64,000 nt of DNA. It comes from Propionispira arboris. Lineage in GTDB: Bacteria > Bacillota > Negativicutes > Selenomonadales > Selenomonadaceae. Position 1 is the stretch's first letter, and each line of letters begins with the position of its first letter. The stretch spans positions 124,001 to 188,000 of the forward strand of contig NZ_FNZK01000006.1 of assembly GCF_900109225.1 (NCBI RefSeq), in the 5' to 3' direction. The notes beneath the pieces are model-generated. The model had not been told where the DNA came from. It made no database searches and saw only the letters and a program-made list of their open reading frames with translations. Shown in pieces: positions 11,936 to 22,995 of this stretch. The position numbers and the translations under genes were made by a program.

Positions 11936-11966
11936 GTAATTAACCTCCTTTTCAAAAAGTCGAAAC

Positions 11967-12248
11967 TTATGCTTCGAAGAATTCGATTGTTTCTCCAGCT
12001 GCAAGTTTCACAATTGCTTTTTTATAATCAGAACGTTTGCCAATGCTGCGTCCCATACGTTTTACTTTACCAAGCACATTTACTGTGTTTACCGACTCAA
12101 CTTTTACTTTAAAAATATCTGAAACTGCTTTGCTGATTTCAATTTTATTTGCTGCTTTAGCCACAACAAATACATATTTACCTTCAGCCATAAGTTCAGT
12201 AGTTCTTTCAGTAATAAGTGGACGGATCAAAATATCGCGTGCGTCCAT
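11967..12248 (-). CDS. rplW: 50S ribosomal protein L23
   Basis: Tunnel-exit protein that docks trigger factor and SRP. The 93-residue product has the N-terminal [20 protein letters not shown] and the block [20 protein letters not shown]. Its ATG overlaps the rplD stop by one base (TAATG). Confidence 0.96.
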   Translation of the reverse strand: MDARDILIRPLITERTTELMAEGKYVFVVAKAANKIEISKAVSDIFKVKVESVNTVNVLGKVKRMGRSIGKRSDYKKAIVKLAAGETIEFFEA

Positions 12249-12871
12249 TATGCAAGTACCTCCTCAATACGTGTAATCGCATCTTTTGTAATGAAGAGTT
12301 TGTTATGATTCAAGATATCATAAACATTCAATCCACAAGAACTGATAGCTTTTACACCAGGGATATTGCGCGAAGATTTTTCTACGTTTTCAACCATGTC
12401 GGCTGTAACAATCAGAACTTTTTTATCAACGCTAAAGTCATTTAACATTTTAACAACATCTTTTGTTTTAGGAGCATCAAAATTGAGGTTCTCTAAAACG
12501 ACAAAATCGCCACTTTGTACTTTATCAGATAAAGCACATTTAATTGCTAAACGACGTTGTTTACGAGGCATTCTGAAAGCATAAGAACGAGGTGATGGTC
12601 CAAAAACCGTACCGCCGCCTACCCAAATTGGGGAACGCGTGCTTCCGCTTCTTGCACGACCTGTGCCTTTTTGCTTCCAAGGTTTACGTCCACCACCGCG
12701 AACAAAACCTCTAGTTTTAGTTGCATGTGTACCAAGACGCTGTGCTGCAAGCTGCATAACAATCGCTTGATGAACAAGTGCTGTATTTACTTCAACGCCA
12801 AAGACGTTTTCATTCAATTCTAAATCACCAGCTGTTTGACCAGTGATCGTATAAACTGCTACTTTAGGCAT
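12248..12871 (-). CDS. rplD: 50S ribosomal protein L4
   Basis: 23S rRNA-binding protein with a long loop that lines the exit tunnel. The 207-residue product contains the loop [20 protein letters not shown] and [19 protein letters not shown]. In some bacteria L4 autoregulates the S10 operon; no L4-leader structure was recognised upstream of rpsJ. Confidence 0.97.
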   Translation of the reverse strand: MPKVAVYTITGQTAGDLELNENVFGVEVNTALVHQAIVMQLAAQRLGTHATKTRGFVRGGGRKPWKQKGTGRARSGSTRSPIWVGGGTVFGPSPRSYAFRMPRKQRRLAIKCALSDKVQSGDFVVLENLNFDAPKTKDVVKMLNDFSVDKKVLIVTADMVENVEKSSRNIPGVKAISSCGLNVYDILNHNKLFITKDAITRIEEVLA

Positions 12872-12894
12872 AATATAGCATATCCTCCTTCCAA

Positions 12895-13542
12895 TTAGTT
12901 TTTACCTGGTTTAATCGTATTTTTAATTACTACGAAACTATTCTTAGGACCAGGAATAGCTCCTTTAATTAAGATCAAGTTGCGATCAGCATCTACTCGT
13001 ACAACACTTAAGCGTTGTACAGTAACTTGTGCGCCACCCATACGACCTGGTAATTTTTTACCTTTTAATACGCGTCCGCCGTGACCACTGATCATTGCAC
13101 CAGTAGAACCTGGTTCACGATGTGATTTAGAGCCATGACCCATTGGGCCGCAAGCGAAGTTATAACGTTTAATAGTACCAGCAAAACCCTTACCTTTGGA
13201 AGTACCTGTAACATCAACTAATTCACCAGCACTAAATATGTCAACGCCGATTGTATCACCGACTTTATATTCAGAAACATCAGTCAAACGCATTTCACGA
13301 ATATATTTCACTGGTGTTACGCCAGCTTTTGCGAAATGACCTTTCATAGGTTTTGTTACTTTAAATTCTTTTATTGCTCCAAAACCTAACTGTACAGCAT
13401 TGTAACCATCATTTTCAAACGTTCTGTTTTGTACAACAACGTTTGTACCTGATTCAACAACTGTAACAGGAACTACTTTACCTTCTTCGGTAAAAATCTG
13501 AGTCATACCAAGTTTTTTACCCAAAATTGCTTTTTTAGACAT
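12895..13542 (-). CDS. rplC: 50S ribosomal protein L3
   Basis: Early-assembly 50S protein reaching towards the peptidyl-transferase centre. The 215-residue product begins [20 protein letters not shown] and has the diagnostic [20 protein letters not shown] and the glutamine-containing MGGAQVT loop. Located between rpsJ and rplD. Confidence 0.97.
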   Translation of the reverse strand: MSKKAILGKKLGMTQIFTEEGKVVPVTVVESGTNVVVQNRTFENDGYNAVQLGFGAIKEFKVTKPMKGHFAKAGVTPVKYIREMRLTDVSEYKVGDTIGVDIFSAGELVDVTGTSKGKGFAGTIKRYNFACGPMGHGSKSHREPGSTGAMISGHGGRVLKGKKLPGRMGGAQVTVQRLSVVRVDADRNLILIKGAIPGPKNSFVVIKNTIKPGKN

Positions 13543-13557
13543 TCATTCCACCTCCTC

Positions 13558-13869
13558 TTACAATTTGATTTCGATATCCACACCAGCTGGCAAATCCAAG
13601 CGCATTAAAGCGTCTACGGTTTTGGAAGTTGGTTCTAAAATGTCAATCAGACGTTTATGAGTTCTCATTTCGAACTGTTCACGTGAATCCTTGTTGACAT
13701 GTGGAGAACGTAAAATTGTATATATATTTCTTTCAGTAGGTAGTGGAATAGGACCGGACACCATTGCACCCGTTCTCTTTGCAGTATCAACAATTTTCAC
13801 TGCACTCTGATCAAGAGCTTTATGATCATAAGCCTTTAAACGAATTCTAATTTTCTGTTGTTTAGACAA
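13558..13869 (-). CDS. rpsJ: 30S ribosomal protein S10 / NusE (TTG start)
   Basis: 30S head protein that also acts as NusE in antitermination with NusB and NusG. The start is placed at the TTG at 13869, giving 103 residues ([20 protein letters not shown]). AAGGAGG precedes it by about eight bases; the longer frame to 13899 includes that site. The conserved [13 protein letters not shown] block is present. This is the first gene of the S10 operon, downstream of the tuf terminator. Confidence 0.95.
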   Translation of the reverse strand: MSKQQKIRIRLKAYDHKALDQSAVKIVDTAKRTGAMVSGPIPLPTERNIYTILRSPHVNKDSREQFEMRTHKRLIDILEPTSKTVDALMRLDLPAGVDIEIKL

Positions 13870-13969
13870 TATAATTTCCTCCTTATCGCCCAGGTTCAAG
13901 ACCGGACATTTCTCCGTGATAGTTCCCTCGATTATGCGAGCAATCTACCACGTCATCGCATGGGGGTAC

Positions 13970-14017
13970 CAAAAAAAATCTTTATATAAGGGCGACGATA
14001 TCGTCGCCCTTATATAA
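13970..14017 (-). terminator. Terminator after tuf, with a 36-bp perfect palindrome
   Basis: Bases 13982-14017 form a perfect palindrome (18-bp arms, centre GATATC) with a GC core GGGCGACGAT and AT-rich ends. On the minus strand it is followed by an 8-base T run at about 13971-13978. It lies 14 bases past the tuf stop and separates the str operon from the S10 operon. I see no convincing -35/-10 pair between this terminator and rpsJ. Confidence 0.88.
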
Positions 14018-14030
14018 CTAATTGTTAAAA

Positions 14031-15218
14031 TTAAGCTTTAACTTCGATTACACGACCGGCACCAACTGTATGGCCGCCTTCACGGATAGCGAAACGTAAA
14101 CCTTTTTCAATAGCAATCGGAGTGATTAATTCGATATCCATTTCGATGTTATCGCCAGGCATAACCATTTCAGTACCTTCTGGTAAACGAACAACGCCAG
14201 TTACGTCAGTTGTACGGAAGTAGAACTGTGGACGATAGTTTGTGAAGAACGGTGTATGACGGCCGCCTTCTTCTTTCGTCAATACGTAAACCTGAGCCAT
14301 GAATTTCGTATGTGGATGAATAGATCCTGGTTTAGCAAGAACTTGTCCACGTTCAATTTCTTTACGTTCAACACCACGAAGAAGTGCGCCAACATTATCG
14401 CCAGCTACAGCACTATCGAGCATTTTACGGAACATTTCAATACCAGTTACGGTTGTAGATTTAGGAGCTTCTGACATACCAACAATTTCTACAATGTCGC
14501 CGATTTTGATTTCGCCACGTTCAACACGACCAGTAGCAACTGTACCACGGCCAGTGATTGTGAAGACATCTTCGACAGGCATCAAGAAAGGTTTATCTGT
14601 ATCACGAACTGGTGTAGGGATGTATTCATCAACAGCGTCCATGAGTTCAAGGATTTTAGCTGTATATTTTTCATCGCCTTCAAGAGCTTTTAATGCAGAA
14701 CCAGTAATAACTGGAATATCATCACCAGGGAATTCATAGCTGGAAAGAAGTTCACGAACTTCCATTTCTACAAGTTCCAATAATTCTTCGTCATCAACCA
14801 TATCAGCTTTGTTTAAGAAAACAACCATAGCCGGTACGCCAACCTGACGGGATAAAAGAATATGTTCACGAGTCTGTGGCATAGGACCATCAGCTGCACT
14901 TACAACCAAAATAGCACCATCCATTTGTGCCGCACCAGTGATCATGTTTTTTACATAATCGGCATGGCCCGGGCAGTCAACATGAGCATAATGTCTTTTT
15001 TCAGTTTCATATTCTACGTGAGCTGTGTTGATTGTAATCCCACGTTCTCTTTCTTCTGGAGCCTTATCAATCATAGAATAATCCATGAAGTCAGCGCCGC
15101 CTTGTGCTGATAACACTTTTGTGATAGCAGCCGTCAAAGTAGTTTTACCATGATCGACATGACCGATAGTACCAATATTTACATGTGGTTTCGTTCTTTC
15201 AAACTTTTTCTTAGCCAT
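14031..15218 (-). CDS. tuf: Elongation factor Tu
   Basis: GTPase that delivers aminoacyl-tRNA to the ribosome. The 395-residue product has G1 GHVDHGKT (residues 19-26), G3 [10 protein letters not shown]4 NKAD and the C-terminal beta-barrel domains ending [13 protein letters not shown]. It closes the str operon and is followed by a strong terminator. Only one tuf copy is in this window. Confidence 0.98.
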   Translation of the reverse strand: MAKKKFERTKPHVNIGTIGHVDHGKTTLTAAITKVLSAQGGADFMDYSMIDKAPEERERGITINTAHVEYETEKRHYAHVDCPGHADYVKNMITGAAQMDGAILVVSAADGPMPQTREHILLSRQVGVPAMVVFLNKADMVDDEELLELVEMEVRELLSSYEFPGDDIPVITGSALKALEGDEKYTAKILELMDAVDEYIPTPVRDTDKPFLMPVEDVFTITGRGTVATGRVERGEIKIGDIVEIVGMSEAPKSTTVTGIEMFRKMLDSAVAGDNVGALLRGVERKEIERGQVLAKPGSIHPHTKFMAQVYVLTKEEGGRHTPFFTNYRPQFYFRTTDVTGVVRLPEGTEMVMPGDNIEMDIELITPIAIEKGLRFAIREGGHTVGAGRVIEVKA

Positions 15219-15235
15219 TGTGAATAATTCCTCCC

Positions 15236-17314
15236 TTATTCGCCCTTGTTTTTAGCTGTAATAGCTTCTGATATATTTTTAGGAACTTCATCGTAATGGG
15301 ATATTTCCATTGAGTAGTTCCCACGACCCTGTGTTTTCGAACGTAAATCCGTTGAGTAACCAAACATTTCAGAAAGTGGAACAAATGCATCAATGACTTG
15401 TGCACCATTTCTAGGTTCCATTCCTTCAATACGACCACGTCTTGAATTTAAATCGCCAATTACATCACCCATATAATCTTCTGGAACAATAACTTCAACT
15501 TTCATGTATGGTTCAAGAAGTACTGGTGTTGCTTTTTGAGCACCTGATCTAAATGCCATCGAACCGGCAATTTTAAAAGCCATTTCAGAAGAATCGACAT
15601 CATGGTATGAACCATCATATACGATTGCTTTAATATCAACCATTGGATAGCCGGCAACAACACCGTTTTCCATAGCTTCTTTTATCCCAGCTTCGATTGG
15701 ATTGATAAATTCTCTTGGAATCGAACCACCAACAACCTTGTTTTCAAAGCTGAATCCAACACCAGGTTCCTGCGGAACAAGTTCAAGCCAGCAATGACCG
15801 TATTGACCACGACCACCAGACTGACGAACAAATTTACCTTCGGATTTAACCTGCTTGCGAATTGTTTCACGGTAAGCAACCTGAGGTTTACCTACAGTAC
15901 AATCAACTTTAAATTCACGAAGCATACGATCAACAATAATTTCTAAATGAAGTTCGCCCATTCCGGAGATAATAGTCTGTCCAGTTTCCTGATCAGTTCT
16001 TACACGGAATGTAGGATCTTCTTCAGCTAATTTTGAAAGTGCAATACCCATTTTTTCCTGATCCGCTTTTGTCTTCGGTTCAACTGCAACCGAGATAACT
16101 GGATCTGGGAATATCATGGATTCAAGAATGATTTGAGCTTTGTCATCACAAAGTGTATCACCTGTTGTTGTATCTTTCAAACCAACTGCTGCTGCGATAT
16201 CACCGCTGTAAACAGCACTGATTTCTTCACGATGGTTGGCATGCATTTGGAGGATACGACCAATACGTTCTTTTTTGCCTTTTGTAGAGTTAAATACATA
16301 AGACCCAGAAGAAAGCATACCAGAGTATACACGGAAAAATGCAAGTTTACCAACAAATGGATCTGCCATAATTTTAAATGCAAGAGCTGAAAATGGTGCG
16401 CTATCGTCAGAAGGACGACTATCTTCTTCACCAGTATCAGGATTTGTGCCTTTAATCGCCGGAACATCCGTCGGTGCAGGCATGTAATCAACTACTGCAT
16501 CAAGCATTGGCTGAACACCTTTGTTTTTATAAGAAGAACCGCAAACAACTGGAGTCATTGTGCAAGCGATAGTCGCTTTACGAATTGCTCCTTTGATTTC
16601 GGCTTCTGTTAATTCTTCGCCTTCAAGATATTTCATCATTAACTCATCGTCACATTCAGCAACGGCATCAAGTAATATCTGACGATATTTTGCAGCGATT
16701 TCTTTCATATCTTCTGGAATAGCAACTTCTTCACTAACTTCACCAAGGTCATCTTCATATATGATGGCATCCATCTTTATCAAATCGATTACACCAAGGA
16801 AATGATCTTCAGCACCAATTGGAAGTTGAATTGCAACTGGGTTTGCATTCAAACGATCAATCATCATTTGAATAACATTGTAAAAATCCGCCCCAATAAT
16901 ATCCATTTTATTAATGTACGCCATACGAGGTACATTATATTTTTCAGCCTGGCGCCATACTGTTTCAGACTGAGGTTCAACCCCACCCTTAGCAGAGAAC
17001 ACAGCAACCGTGCCGTCAAGCACTCTAAGTGAACGTTCTACTTCAACTGTAAAGTCCACGTGGCCTGGTGTGTCGATGATGTTGATACGATGATCTTTCC
17101 AGTGGCAAGTAGTCGCAGCAGAAGTAATTGTAATACCTCTTTCCTGTTCCTGAGCCATCCAGTCCATTGTAGCAGCGCCTTCATGAACTTCACCAATCTT
17201 GTGTACGATACCTGTATAGAAGAGAATACGTTCAGTAGTAGTGGTTTTACCGGCATCAATATGTGCCATAATTCCTATGTTACGAGTTTTTTCAAGTGAA
17301 AACTCTCTACCCAC
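15236..17314 (-). CDS. fusA: Elongation factor G
   Basis: Translocase GTPase of protein synthesis. The 692-residue product carries G1 AHIDAGKTT (residues 17-25), G3 [10 protein letters not shown]4 NKMD and domain IV with [14 protein letters not shown] and the [15 protein letters not shown] tail. It lies between rpsG and tuf in the normal str order. Confidence 0.98.
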   Translation of the reverse strand: MGREFSLEKTRNIGIMAHIDAGKTTTTERILFYTGIVHKIGEVHEGAATMDWMAQEQERGITITSAATTCHWKDHRINIIDTPGHVDFTVEVERSLRVLDGTVAVFSAKGGVEPQSETVWRQAEKYNVPRMAYINKMDIIGADFYNVIQMMIDRLNANPVAIQLPIGAEDHFLGVIDLIKMDAIIYEDDLGEVSEEVAIPEDMKEIAAKYRQILLDAVAECDDELMMKYLEGEELTEAEIKGAIRKATIACTMTPVVCGSSYKNKGVQPMLDAVVDYMPAPTDVPAIKGTNPDTGEEDSRPSDDSAPFSALAFKIMADPFVGKLAFFRVYSGMLSSGSYVFNSTKGKKERIGRILQMHANHREEISAVYSGDIAAAVGLKDTTTGDTLCDDKAQIILESMIFPDPVISVAVEPKTKADQEKMGIALSKLAEEDPTFRVRTDQETGQTIISGMGELHLEIIVDRMLREFKVDCTVGKPQVAYRETIRKQVKSEGKFVRQSGGRGQYGHCWLELVPQEPGVGFSFENKVVGGSIPREFINPIEAGIKEAMENGVVAGYPMVDIKAIVYDGSYHDVDSSEMAFKIAGSMAFRSGAQKATPVLLEPYMKVEVIVPEDYMGDVIGDLNSRRGRIEGMEPRNGAQVIDAFVPLSEMFGYSTDLRSKTQGRGNYSMEISHYDEVPKNISEAITAKNKGE

Positions 17315-17348
17315 TATTACATCGCTCCTTACTTTCTATAGATAGATA

Positions 17349-17831
<483 letters not shown>

Positions 17832-17865
17832 TTACTCAATAATCTTCATTTATAAACTTTATAAA

Positions 17866-18243
17866 TTATTTTTTCTTAGCGCGTTTTGCACCATATTTCG
17901 ATCTGCTTTGCATACGATCTTGAACACCTGCCGTATCTAAAGAACCACGAATGATATGATAACGAACCCCTGGTAAATCTTTTACACGGCCGCCTCTAAT
18001 CAAAACAACACTATGTTCTTGAAGATTATGACCAATACCCGGAATATAAGCTGTTACTTCGATACTGTTCGTTAAACGAACACGGGCAACTTTTCTCAGT
18101 GCAGAGTTTGGTTTTTTAGGAGTAGTTGTATATACTCTTGTACAAACGCCACGTTTCTGAGGGCAATTCTTCAAAGCTGGTGCTGTGGATTTCTCCTGCA
18201 TACTTTTTCTGCTGTTGCGAACTAACTGATTAATTGTAGGCAT
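17866..18243 (-). CDS. rpsL: 30S ribosomal protein S12
   Basis: Decoding-site protein. The 125-residue product has the conserved [18 protein letters not shown] (residues 41-58) and [14 protein letters not shown] (84-97). The lysines at 43/44 and 88, which change in streptomycin-resistant mutants, are the wild-type residues. Located between the L7Ae-like gene and rpsG. Confidence 0.97.
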   Translation of the reverse strand: MPTINQLVRNSRKSMQEKSTAPALKNCPQKRGVCTRVYTTTPKKPNSALRKVARVRLTNSIEVTAYIPGIGHNLQEHSVVLIRGGRVKDLPGVRYHIIRGSLDTAGVQDRMQSRSKYGAKRAKKK

Positions 18244-18335
18244 ACATGCACCTCCTTCCTTAAATTCAAAATTTATTATTTAATAATCCAATCTTCCTCA
18301 TATTATGAAAGAGATGAGATTTTTAACAATAATAA

Positions 18336-18581
18336 CTACTTCAAAATTGCTGCGGCCGCTGCGCCAACTTCAATCATACAAGCTTGACCAAGATCTTTCA
18401 TTGCCAAAACTTTTACAACCTCAATGTTTTTACTTTTGCATAACTCCTCAAGGGGCTTCAATACCCTCTCATCAGCATCATCCGCAAGAAAAACGGATTC
18501 AACAAATCCCTTATTCACAGCTTTCGTAACTTGTTTTATGCCAATCACTCTATTGGCGTTTTTCAGTGCTTCAAGCGTCAT
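18336..18581 (-). CDS. L7Ae-family ribosomal protein (YbxF-like)
   Basis: A short RNA-binding protein of the L7Ae/L30e fold; the Bacillus homologue YbxF binds kink-turn RNA and associates with ribosomes. The 81-residue product (start at the ATG at 18581, after AGGGGTGAGG) has VIGIKQVTKAVNKGFVESVF and a C-terminal alanine-rich helix. It usually sits between rpoC and rpsL; here rpoC is about 12.7 kb away because accessory genes intervene. It is the first gene after the str promoter. Confidence 0.9.
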   Translation of the reverse strand: MTLEALKNANRVIGIKQVTKAVNKGFVESVFLADDADERVLKPLEELCKSKNIEVVKVLAMKDLGQACMIEVGAAAAAILK

Positions 18582-18633
18582 TCGCCTCACCCCTATATAC
18601 CAACATGAATGCTTTTATTTCAGGCACTTATAT

Positions 18634-18662
18634 ATAATACCATCAGATAAAATCAATGTCAA
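18634..18662 (-). promoter_or_regulatory. Promoter of the str operon
   Basis: On the minus strand TTGACA (18662-18657) and TATTAT (18639-18634) are separated by 17 bases, a near-consensus housekeeping sigma promoter. It lies about 50 bases upstream of the L7Ae-like gene, the first gene of the str operon. Confidence 0.85.
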
Positions 18663-18764
18663 CACTTATCTGCTCAATATTTCCATGTACACGTTACCTG
18701 GTGTATCTTTTTTGTATTATTCCCCTAATTTCACTTAAAAAAAATATATTGTACCCCGCAAAAA

Positions 18765-18802
18765 GAAAGAACCCTTCTTAATTATATAGGAAGAGTTCTT
18801 TC
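18765..18802 (-). terminator. Terminator after transketolase
   Basis: On the minus strand a stem GAAAGAAC(T)CTTC...GAAG(G)GTTCTTTC is followed by TTTTTG. It lies 25 bases past the tkt stop and isolates tkt from the str promoter downstream. Confidence 0.85.
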
Positions 18803-18826
18803 AACATATATTAAATTTTTATGTTT

Positions 18827-20836
18827 TTATTGATCTGTATCCGTTGCCAATAAATATACTTTTTTCATAGTTTCTACGACATTTTGCGTCGTAAAGCCAA
18901 ATTTATCAAACAAGATTCCAGCCGGTGCCGATGCACCAAACCCTTTCATAGTAACGGTTGCTCCATCAATACCAACATATTTTCCCCAGCCAAAGTCAAT
19001 CGCTGCTTCAACCGCAACTCTAGCTTTCACAGCTCGAGGCAGAATGCTTTCTTTATAGGCATCCGTTTGTTCTTCAAACAGATCCATACAAGGCATACTT
19101 ACAACACGTACATCAATATTGTCTTTAGCCAGTTCAATTTTAGCATTTACCGCAAGTTCAACTTCTGAACCACTCGCAATAAGAATAGCATCTGGCACTT
19201 CTTTTGCAGCTTCCGCAATAACATAAGCACCTTTCAATGCTTCTTTACTGCTGCCAGCAAGCTGTGGCAGATTTTGTCTTGTTAAAACTAGTGCCGTAGG
19301 GGTATGTTTACTTGTCATCGCTAAGTACCAGCCAGCTGCTGTTTCTGTTGCATCTGCTGGTCTGAATACATTAAAGTTTGGCATAGCACGGAGCATTGCC
19401 AATTGTTCAATCGGTTCATGAGTTGGGCCATCTTCGCCGACACCAATGCTGTCATGCGTCAGTACATACGTTACAGGGATTCCCATAAGAGCCGCTAAGC
19501 GCGCCATTGGTTTTATATAATCACTAAAAACAAAGAATGTTGCAATATAAGTTTTAAGACCACCGTGAAGAGTAATACCATTGGCGATACCAGCCATAGC
19601 CAATTCTCTTACACCAAAGTGCAGGTTACGACCAATATAATTCTCTTTTGAAAAATCACTGATACCATCCATATGTGTCTTTGTGGATGGAGCAAGATCT
19701 GCACTACCACCAAATAGATTTGGCATGATATCTTTCAACTTATTGATTGCAATACCAGATAAATTCCGTGTTGCCTGCGGTTTATTTTCATAAGCCCAGA
19801 ATGCTTCATTATTTAATAATTTTCTTGCATCTACGTCATTGTGGAATGTATCCCATAATGTTTTGCAGTCAGGATATTTAGCACAATACGCTGCAAACAG
19901 CGTATTCCACTGATCTTCTGCCTGTGCACCTTGTTTTGCCAGTTCTTTATAATTCGCATACACGGCATCTGGCACATAAAACGGATCAAGTTTTTCCCAT
20001 TTCAAGTTTTCTTTTAACGCTTTCACATTGTCTTCGCCCAGTGGTTCACCATGTGCACTTGCTTTCCCTTGTTTAGCCGGACAGCCAAAACCAATCTGTG
20101 TTTTTACAGTAATAAAGGATGGTCTTGTTTTATCAGCCTTCGCTGTTTCAATTGCTTTACCAATTTCCACTAAGTCATTGCCATTTTCAACTATAATGAT
20201 CTGAAAACCAAATGCGGCAAGACGTTTTTGCACATCTTCTGTAAAAGCAAGATCCGTACTGCCTTCAATAGAAATTTTATTGCTATCATAAAATACAATT
20301 AATTTACTTAAACCCAATGTACCTGCCAAGGAAAAGGCTTCCGAAGAAATACCTTCCATTAAACAGCCATCGCCGCCCAGTACATATGTATAATGGTCAA
20401 CAATTGGGAAATTTTCTTTATTAAATGTTGCCGCCAAATGTGTTTCCGCCATAGCCATACCAACAGCCATAGCCATACCAGCACCTAATGGTCCAGTTGT
20501 AGCTTCAACCCCTACCGTATGACCATATTCCGGATGGCCTGGAGTCAGTGACCCATCTTGACGAAAATTCGCCAAATCATCAACTGTTAAACCATAACCA
20601 AATAAATGTAAAAGTGAATAAAGTAGCGTTGAACCATGTCCCGCCGAAAGAACAAATCTATCACGATTAACCCATTTCGGATTTTTAGGATTATGATTCA
20701 TGTGCTTTGCCCATAATTCATAAGCCATTGCTGCACTGCCCAGCGGCAAACCTGGATGCCCTGACTTAGCTTTTTGTACTGCATCCGCTGCTAAAATACG
20801 GATTGCATTTACCGATGTCATATCGATGTTACTCAT
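18827..20836 (-). CDS. tkt: Transketolase
   Basis: Thiamine-diphosphate enzyme of the non-oxidative pentose phosphate pathway, transferring C2 units between ketose and aldose phosphates. The 669-residue product is full length: N-terminal ThDP domain with GHPGLPLG (residues 27-34) and GDGCLMEG (155-162), the central pyrimidine-binding domain with GVGEDGPTHEPIEQLA, and a C-terminal domain. The ATG at 20836 follows AAGGGGAA. It is monocistronic, between its own terminator and the PTS operon terminator. It could serve sugar phosphates from the adjacent PTS locus, but that is inference. Confidence 0.96.
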   Translation of the reverse strand: MSNIDMTSVNAIRILAADAVQKAKSGHPGLPLGSAAMAYELWAKHMNHNPKNPKWVNRDRFVLSAGHGSTLLYSLLHLFGYGLTVDDLANFRQDGSLTPGHPEYGHTVGVEATTGPLGAGMAMAVGMAMAETHLAATFNKENFPIVDHYTYVLGGDGCLMEGISSEAFSLAGTLGLSKLIVFYDSNKISIEGSTDLAFTEDVQKRLAAFGFQIIIVENGNDLVEIGKAIETAKADKTRPSFITVKTQIGFGCPAKQGKASAHGEPLGEDNVKALKENLKWEKLDPFYVPDAVYANYKELAKQGAQAEDQWNTLFAAYCAKYPDCKTLWDTFHNDVDARKLLNNEAFWAYENKPQATRNLSGIAINKLKDIMPNLFGGSADLAPSTKTHMDGISDFSKENYIGRNLHFGVRELAMAGIANGITLHGGLKTYIATFFVFSDYIKPMARLAALMGIPVTYVLTHDSIGVGEDGPTHEPIEQLAMLRAMPNFNVFRPADATETAAGWYLAMTSKHTPTALVLTRQNLPQLAGSSKEALKGAYVIAEAAKEVPDAILIASGSEVELAVNAKIELAKDNIDVRVVSMPCMDLFEEQTDAYKESILPRAVKARVAVEAAIDFGWGKYVGIDGATVTMKGFGASAPAGILFDKFGFTTQNVVETMKKVYLLATDTDQ

Positions 20837-21143
20837 TTAATCATTCCCCTTTTGATCAACAATTTTGCTAGATAAACCCAACATAATTTAATGATACAAT
20901 ATGTCGGCTTAAAAGTACAGAATTTAGAAAAAATCAAATACTCCATCTTACCTCATTATTTAAATATAATACTCCTATTGTCAGTGTACTCTTCCGATTA
21001 TAAAAAAGGCCTTAGCCAAAATGCTAAGACCTTTAAGCTGCACAACTGTATGATTAAAAATCCAATACATATCACATAAAATACTTAGTTCAACCAAATC
21101 TCTCCTTAAGATCCAAACTTTTCTTTACAATTTTAAGTATTGA
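20837..21143. other. Intergenic region between tkt and the PTS operon end
   Basis: This 307-base gap holds the PTS-operon terminator at 21005-21034. The rest must contain the tkt promoter, but I cannot pick a convincing -35/-10 pair. No further gene was seen. Confidence 0.5.
21005..21034 (-). terminator. Terminator of the polyol PTS operon
   Basis: On the minus strand AAAGGTCTTAGC and GCTAAGGCCTTT pair (one mismatch) around a 6-base loop and run into a T-rich tail. It lies 110 bases beyond the srlE-like stop codon. Confidence 0.8.
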
Positions 21144-22169
21144 TTAATACATTCCAATGCTAGCTGCATATGCAATCAATACCGCAAGTGGACCTGTAAT
21201 TACACGTGAATATAATACAGCCGGAACTCCAAGTTCTATTGTTTCTGGATCGGCTTCGCCCAAGCTAAGTCCTACTGGTACAAAGTCACCGCCTACCTGG
21301 GCATTAATGGCAAACAATGCTGGTAACGCATATTGCGCTGGAATATGCCCTAATCCTATTTCCACACCTAAAAGTGTACCTACAACCTGCGCAATAACTG
21401 CACCTGGTCCAATTACTGGCGAAATAAATGGCAATGAGCATACTACCGAAATGACTAGCATCCCCGGCAAGGTACTTGCTAATGGTGAAATTGTTTTTGC
21501 TATTACATCCCCAATGCCCGATGCACTGATAATACCGATTAACATACTTACAAATGCCATAAATGGTAAAATAGTTTTTACCACCATATCTATCGTTTCA
21601 CGACCAGCTTGGTAGAATTTATTTACGACTCCACCAACACCAATTCCTAATTTTGTTATAAAGTTCTTTTCTTTTCCTGCATTCATCTTTGCAAGTTCCG
21701 CTCTTGCTTGTGCTTTAGTTTTGGGCGCATTTGGCACTGCTTCATTAGCGGGACTTACATTGCCTGCTTTAAAACCATCTTTTGCAGTCAGTGGAGTTTC
21801 TTCTGCAGCATACGTAATTGTTTCTACAGTTACTGCCGATACATATAAGCTTTCAGTAATATATTGCGCCAATGGTCCAACATTACCAACTGGCGTTAAA
21901 TTTACAGTAAAGATTTTTTTCTTCGGATATACACCGCATCTCGCTGTGCCACCACAATCAACAACGGCTACCAAAGTTTCTATATCCGGTACAGCTGAAC
22001 TAAATCCATCAATTGCTTCACAGCCTGTCATTTCTGCAATTTTTGCCGCAACTGGATGAATTCCACCACCAGTAACGCTAATGATTTTATTACAAGTTTC
22101 TGTTGGTTGAATCGTTAAAGGTCCACCCCAGCCACCCTTGCCTTTAGATATTGTAATTGCCTTATACAT
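21144..22169 (-). CDS. srlE: PTS glucitol/sorbitol-family IIB(C) component
   Basis: Membrane-bound IIB part of a glucitol-family phosphotransferase permease, passing phosphate from IIA to the incoming polyol. The 341-residue product begins with the IIB domain: [11 protein letters not shown] (residues 12-22), a conserved [20 protein letters not shown] block and [17 protein letters not shown] (the phosphocysteine region). After a linker at about residues 135-165 there is a membrane region with about four hydrophobic segments (including [20 protein letters not shown]). Last gene of the operon, 30 bases from the IIC gene. The family is certain; the substrate is not, because no sorbitol-6-phosphate dehydrogenase is nearby. 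Confidence 0.9.
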   Translation of the reverse strand: MYKAITISKGKGGWGGPLTIQPTETCNKIISVTGGGIHPVAAKIAEMTGCEAIDGFSSAVPDIETLVAVVDCGGTARCGVYPKKKIFTVNLTPVGNVGPLAQYITESLYVSAVTVETITYAAEETPLTAKDGFKAGNVSPANEAVPNAPKTKAQARAELAKMNAGKEKNFITKLGIGVGGVVNKFYQAGRETIDMVVKTILPFMAFVSMLIGIISASGIGDVIAKTISPLASTLPGMLVISVVCSLPFISPVIGPGAVIAQVVGTLLGVEIGLGHIPAQYALPALFAINAQVGGDFVPVGLSLGEADPETIELGVPAVLYSRVITGPLAVLIAYAASIGMY

Positions 22170-22199
22170 AAATTACTCCATCCTTTCTATAGACCAATT

Positions 22200-22721
22200 T
22201 TAATTTTCTTCTTTAGCTTTCATATACGCATAGATTTTTTCTGTTACAACCCCGCGAATAAAGATAACGACAATCCCGACTAAGAAATACCGTACCGCTA
22301 AGTCACCAAGTGGCAATCCCAACGTCGTAATTCCGGCTGCAATTCCCATGTATACGAAAAGTTCGCCACCATTTGCGTGCGGGAATAGTCCCGTGATTGG
22401 ATGTACAAAACTTACCGCTGCATCATAAAATGCTGGTTTGTGCTTTGCCTGTACAAATCTGCCAAAACTATAACACATTGGATTTCCTAGAAATAGCACT
22501 GCTAACACTGGTAACACTGTATATCTCGTAATAATGTTTTGTGTTGCTCGTTGTGCTAATTTATCTACCTGTTCTTCACCAATTAATTTAATAACTGAGC
22601 TTACAGCGGTCATTAAAACCACAATTAAAGGAATAATTCCTGCCACCCAACTTGCAAAAGTACCTGCACCTGCTTTAAAGACGTCCATAAATCCATTGGC
22701 TAAACCTGCAATAAATTCCAT
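22200..22721 (-). CDS. srlA: PTS glucitol/sorbitol-family IIC component
   Basis: Integral membrane translocation subunit. The 173-residue product has about four hydrophobic stretches, the N-terminal GFMDVFKAGAGTFASWVAGI and a conserved central YSFGRFVQAKHKPAFYDAA and HANGGELFVYMGIAAGI, typical of SrlA. It has a good GGGAGG site. It is separated from the upstream yjbQ-like gene by 274 bases with a hairpin and an inverted repeat, so it may be separately controlled. Confidence 0.9.
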   Translation of the reverse strand: MEFIAGLANGFMDVFKAGAGTFASWVAGIIPLIVVLMTAVSSVIKLIGEEQVDKLAQRATQNIITRYTVLPVLAVLFLGNPMCYSFGRFVQAKHKPAFYDAAVSFVHPITGLFPHANGGELFVYMGIAAGITTLGLPLGDLAVRYFLVGIVVIFIRGVVTEKIYAYMKAKEEN

Positions 22722-22813
22722 AATGCTTTTACCTCCCTAACTTTTTCAAAAAATCATCGATGACACTTACCAAACTTGACCGTACATATTGCACTCTTTA
22801 GAATTTTCCGATT

Positions 22814-22854
22814 ATTGTTTTGTAAAAACATGCTATATTTTTTTATAAAACAAT
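22814..22854. repeat. 15-bp inverted repeat upstream of srlA (possible operator)
   Basis: ATTGTTTTGTAAAAA (22814-22828) and TTTTTATAAAACAAT (22840-22854) are inverted copies matching at 14 of 15 positions with an 11-base spacer. It lies about 95-135 bases upstream of the srlA start. AT-only arms without a T-tract argue for a protein-binding site rather than a terminator. No clear promoter was seen next to it. Confidence 0.5.
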
Positions 22855-22895
22855 CGATTGCGTAGAGAGTTTTCAAATTTTTTATGTTAAGACTA

Positions 22896-22939
22896 AAGGC
22901 TTCTTATATATTCTATTTTTTGCAATAGTAAGAAGCCTT
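22896..22939 (-). terminator. Intra-operon hairpin after yjbQ-like gene (possible partial terminator)
   Basis: Perfect 11-bp arms AAGGCTTCTTA and TAAGAAGCCTT flank a 22-base loop. The minus-strand sequence after it is T-rich only in part (TTTAGTCTTAACAT), so it may be a weak terminator or an mRNA processing or stabilising hairpin that splits expression of the enzyme genes from the permease genes. Confidence 0.5.
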
Positions 22940-22995
22940 CAGCCCATAAAATGGATTAACACAGAAAATTATTTTGTACCCTATAAAAAACTTTT

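Noticed and set aside
11936-12004. Longer rplB start at 12004
   Set aside because: Overlaps rplW, lacks a ribosome binding site; L2 begins at the GTG at 11935.
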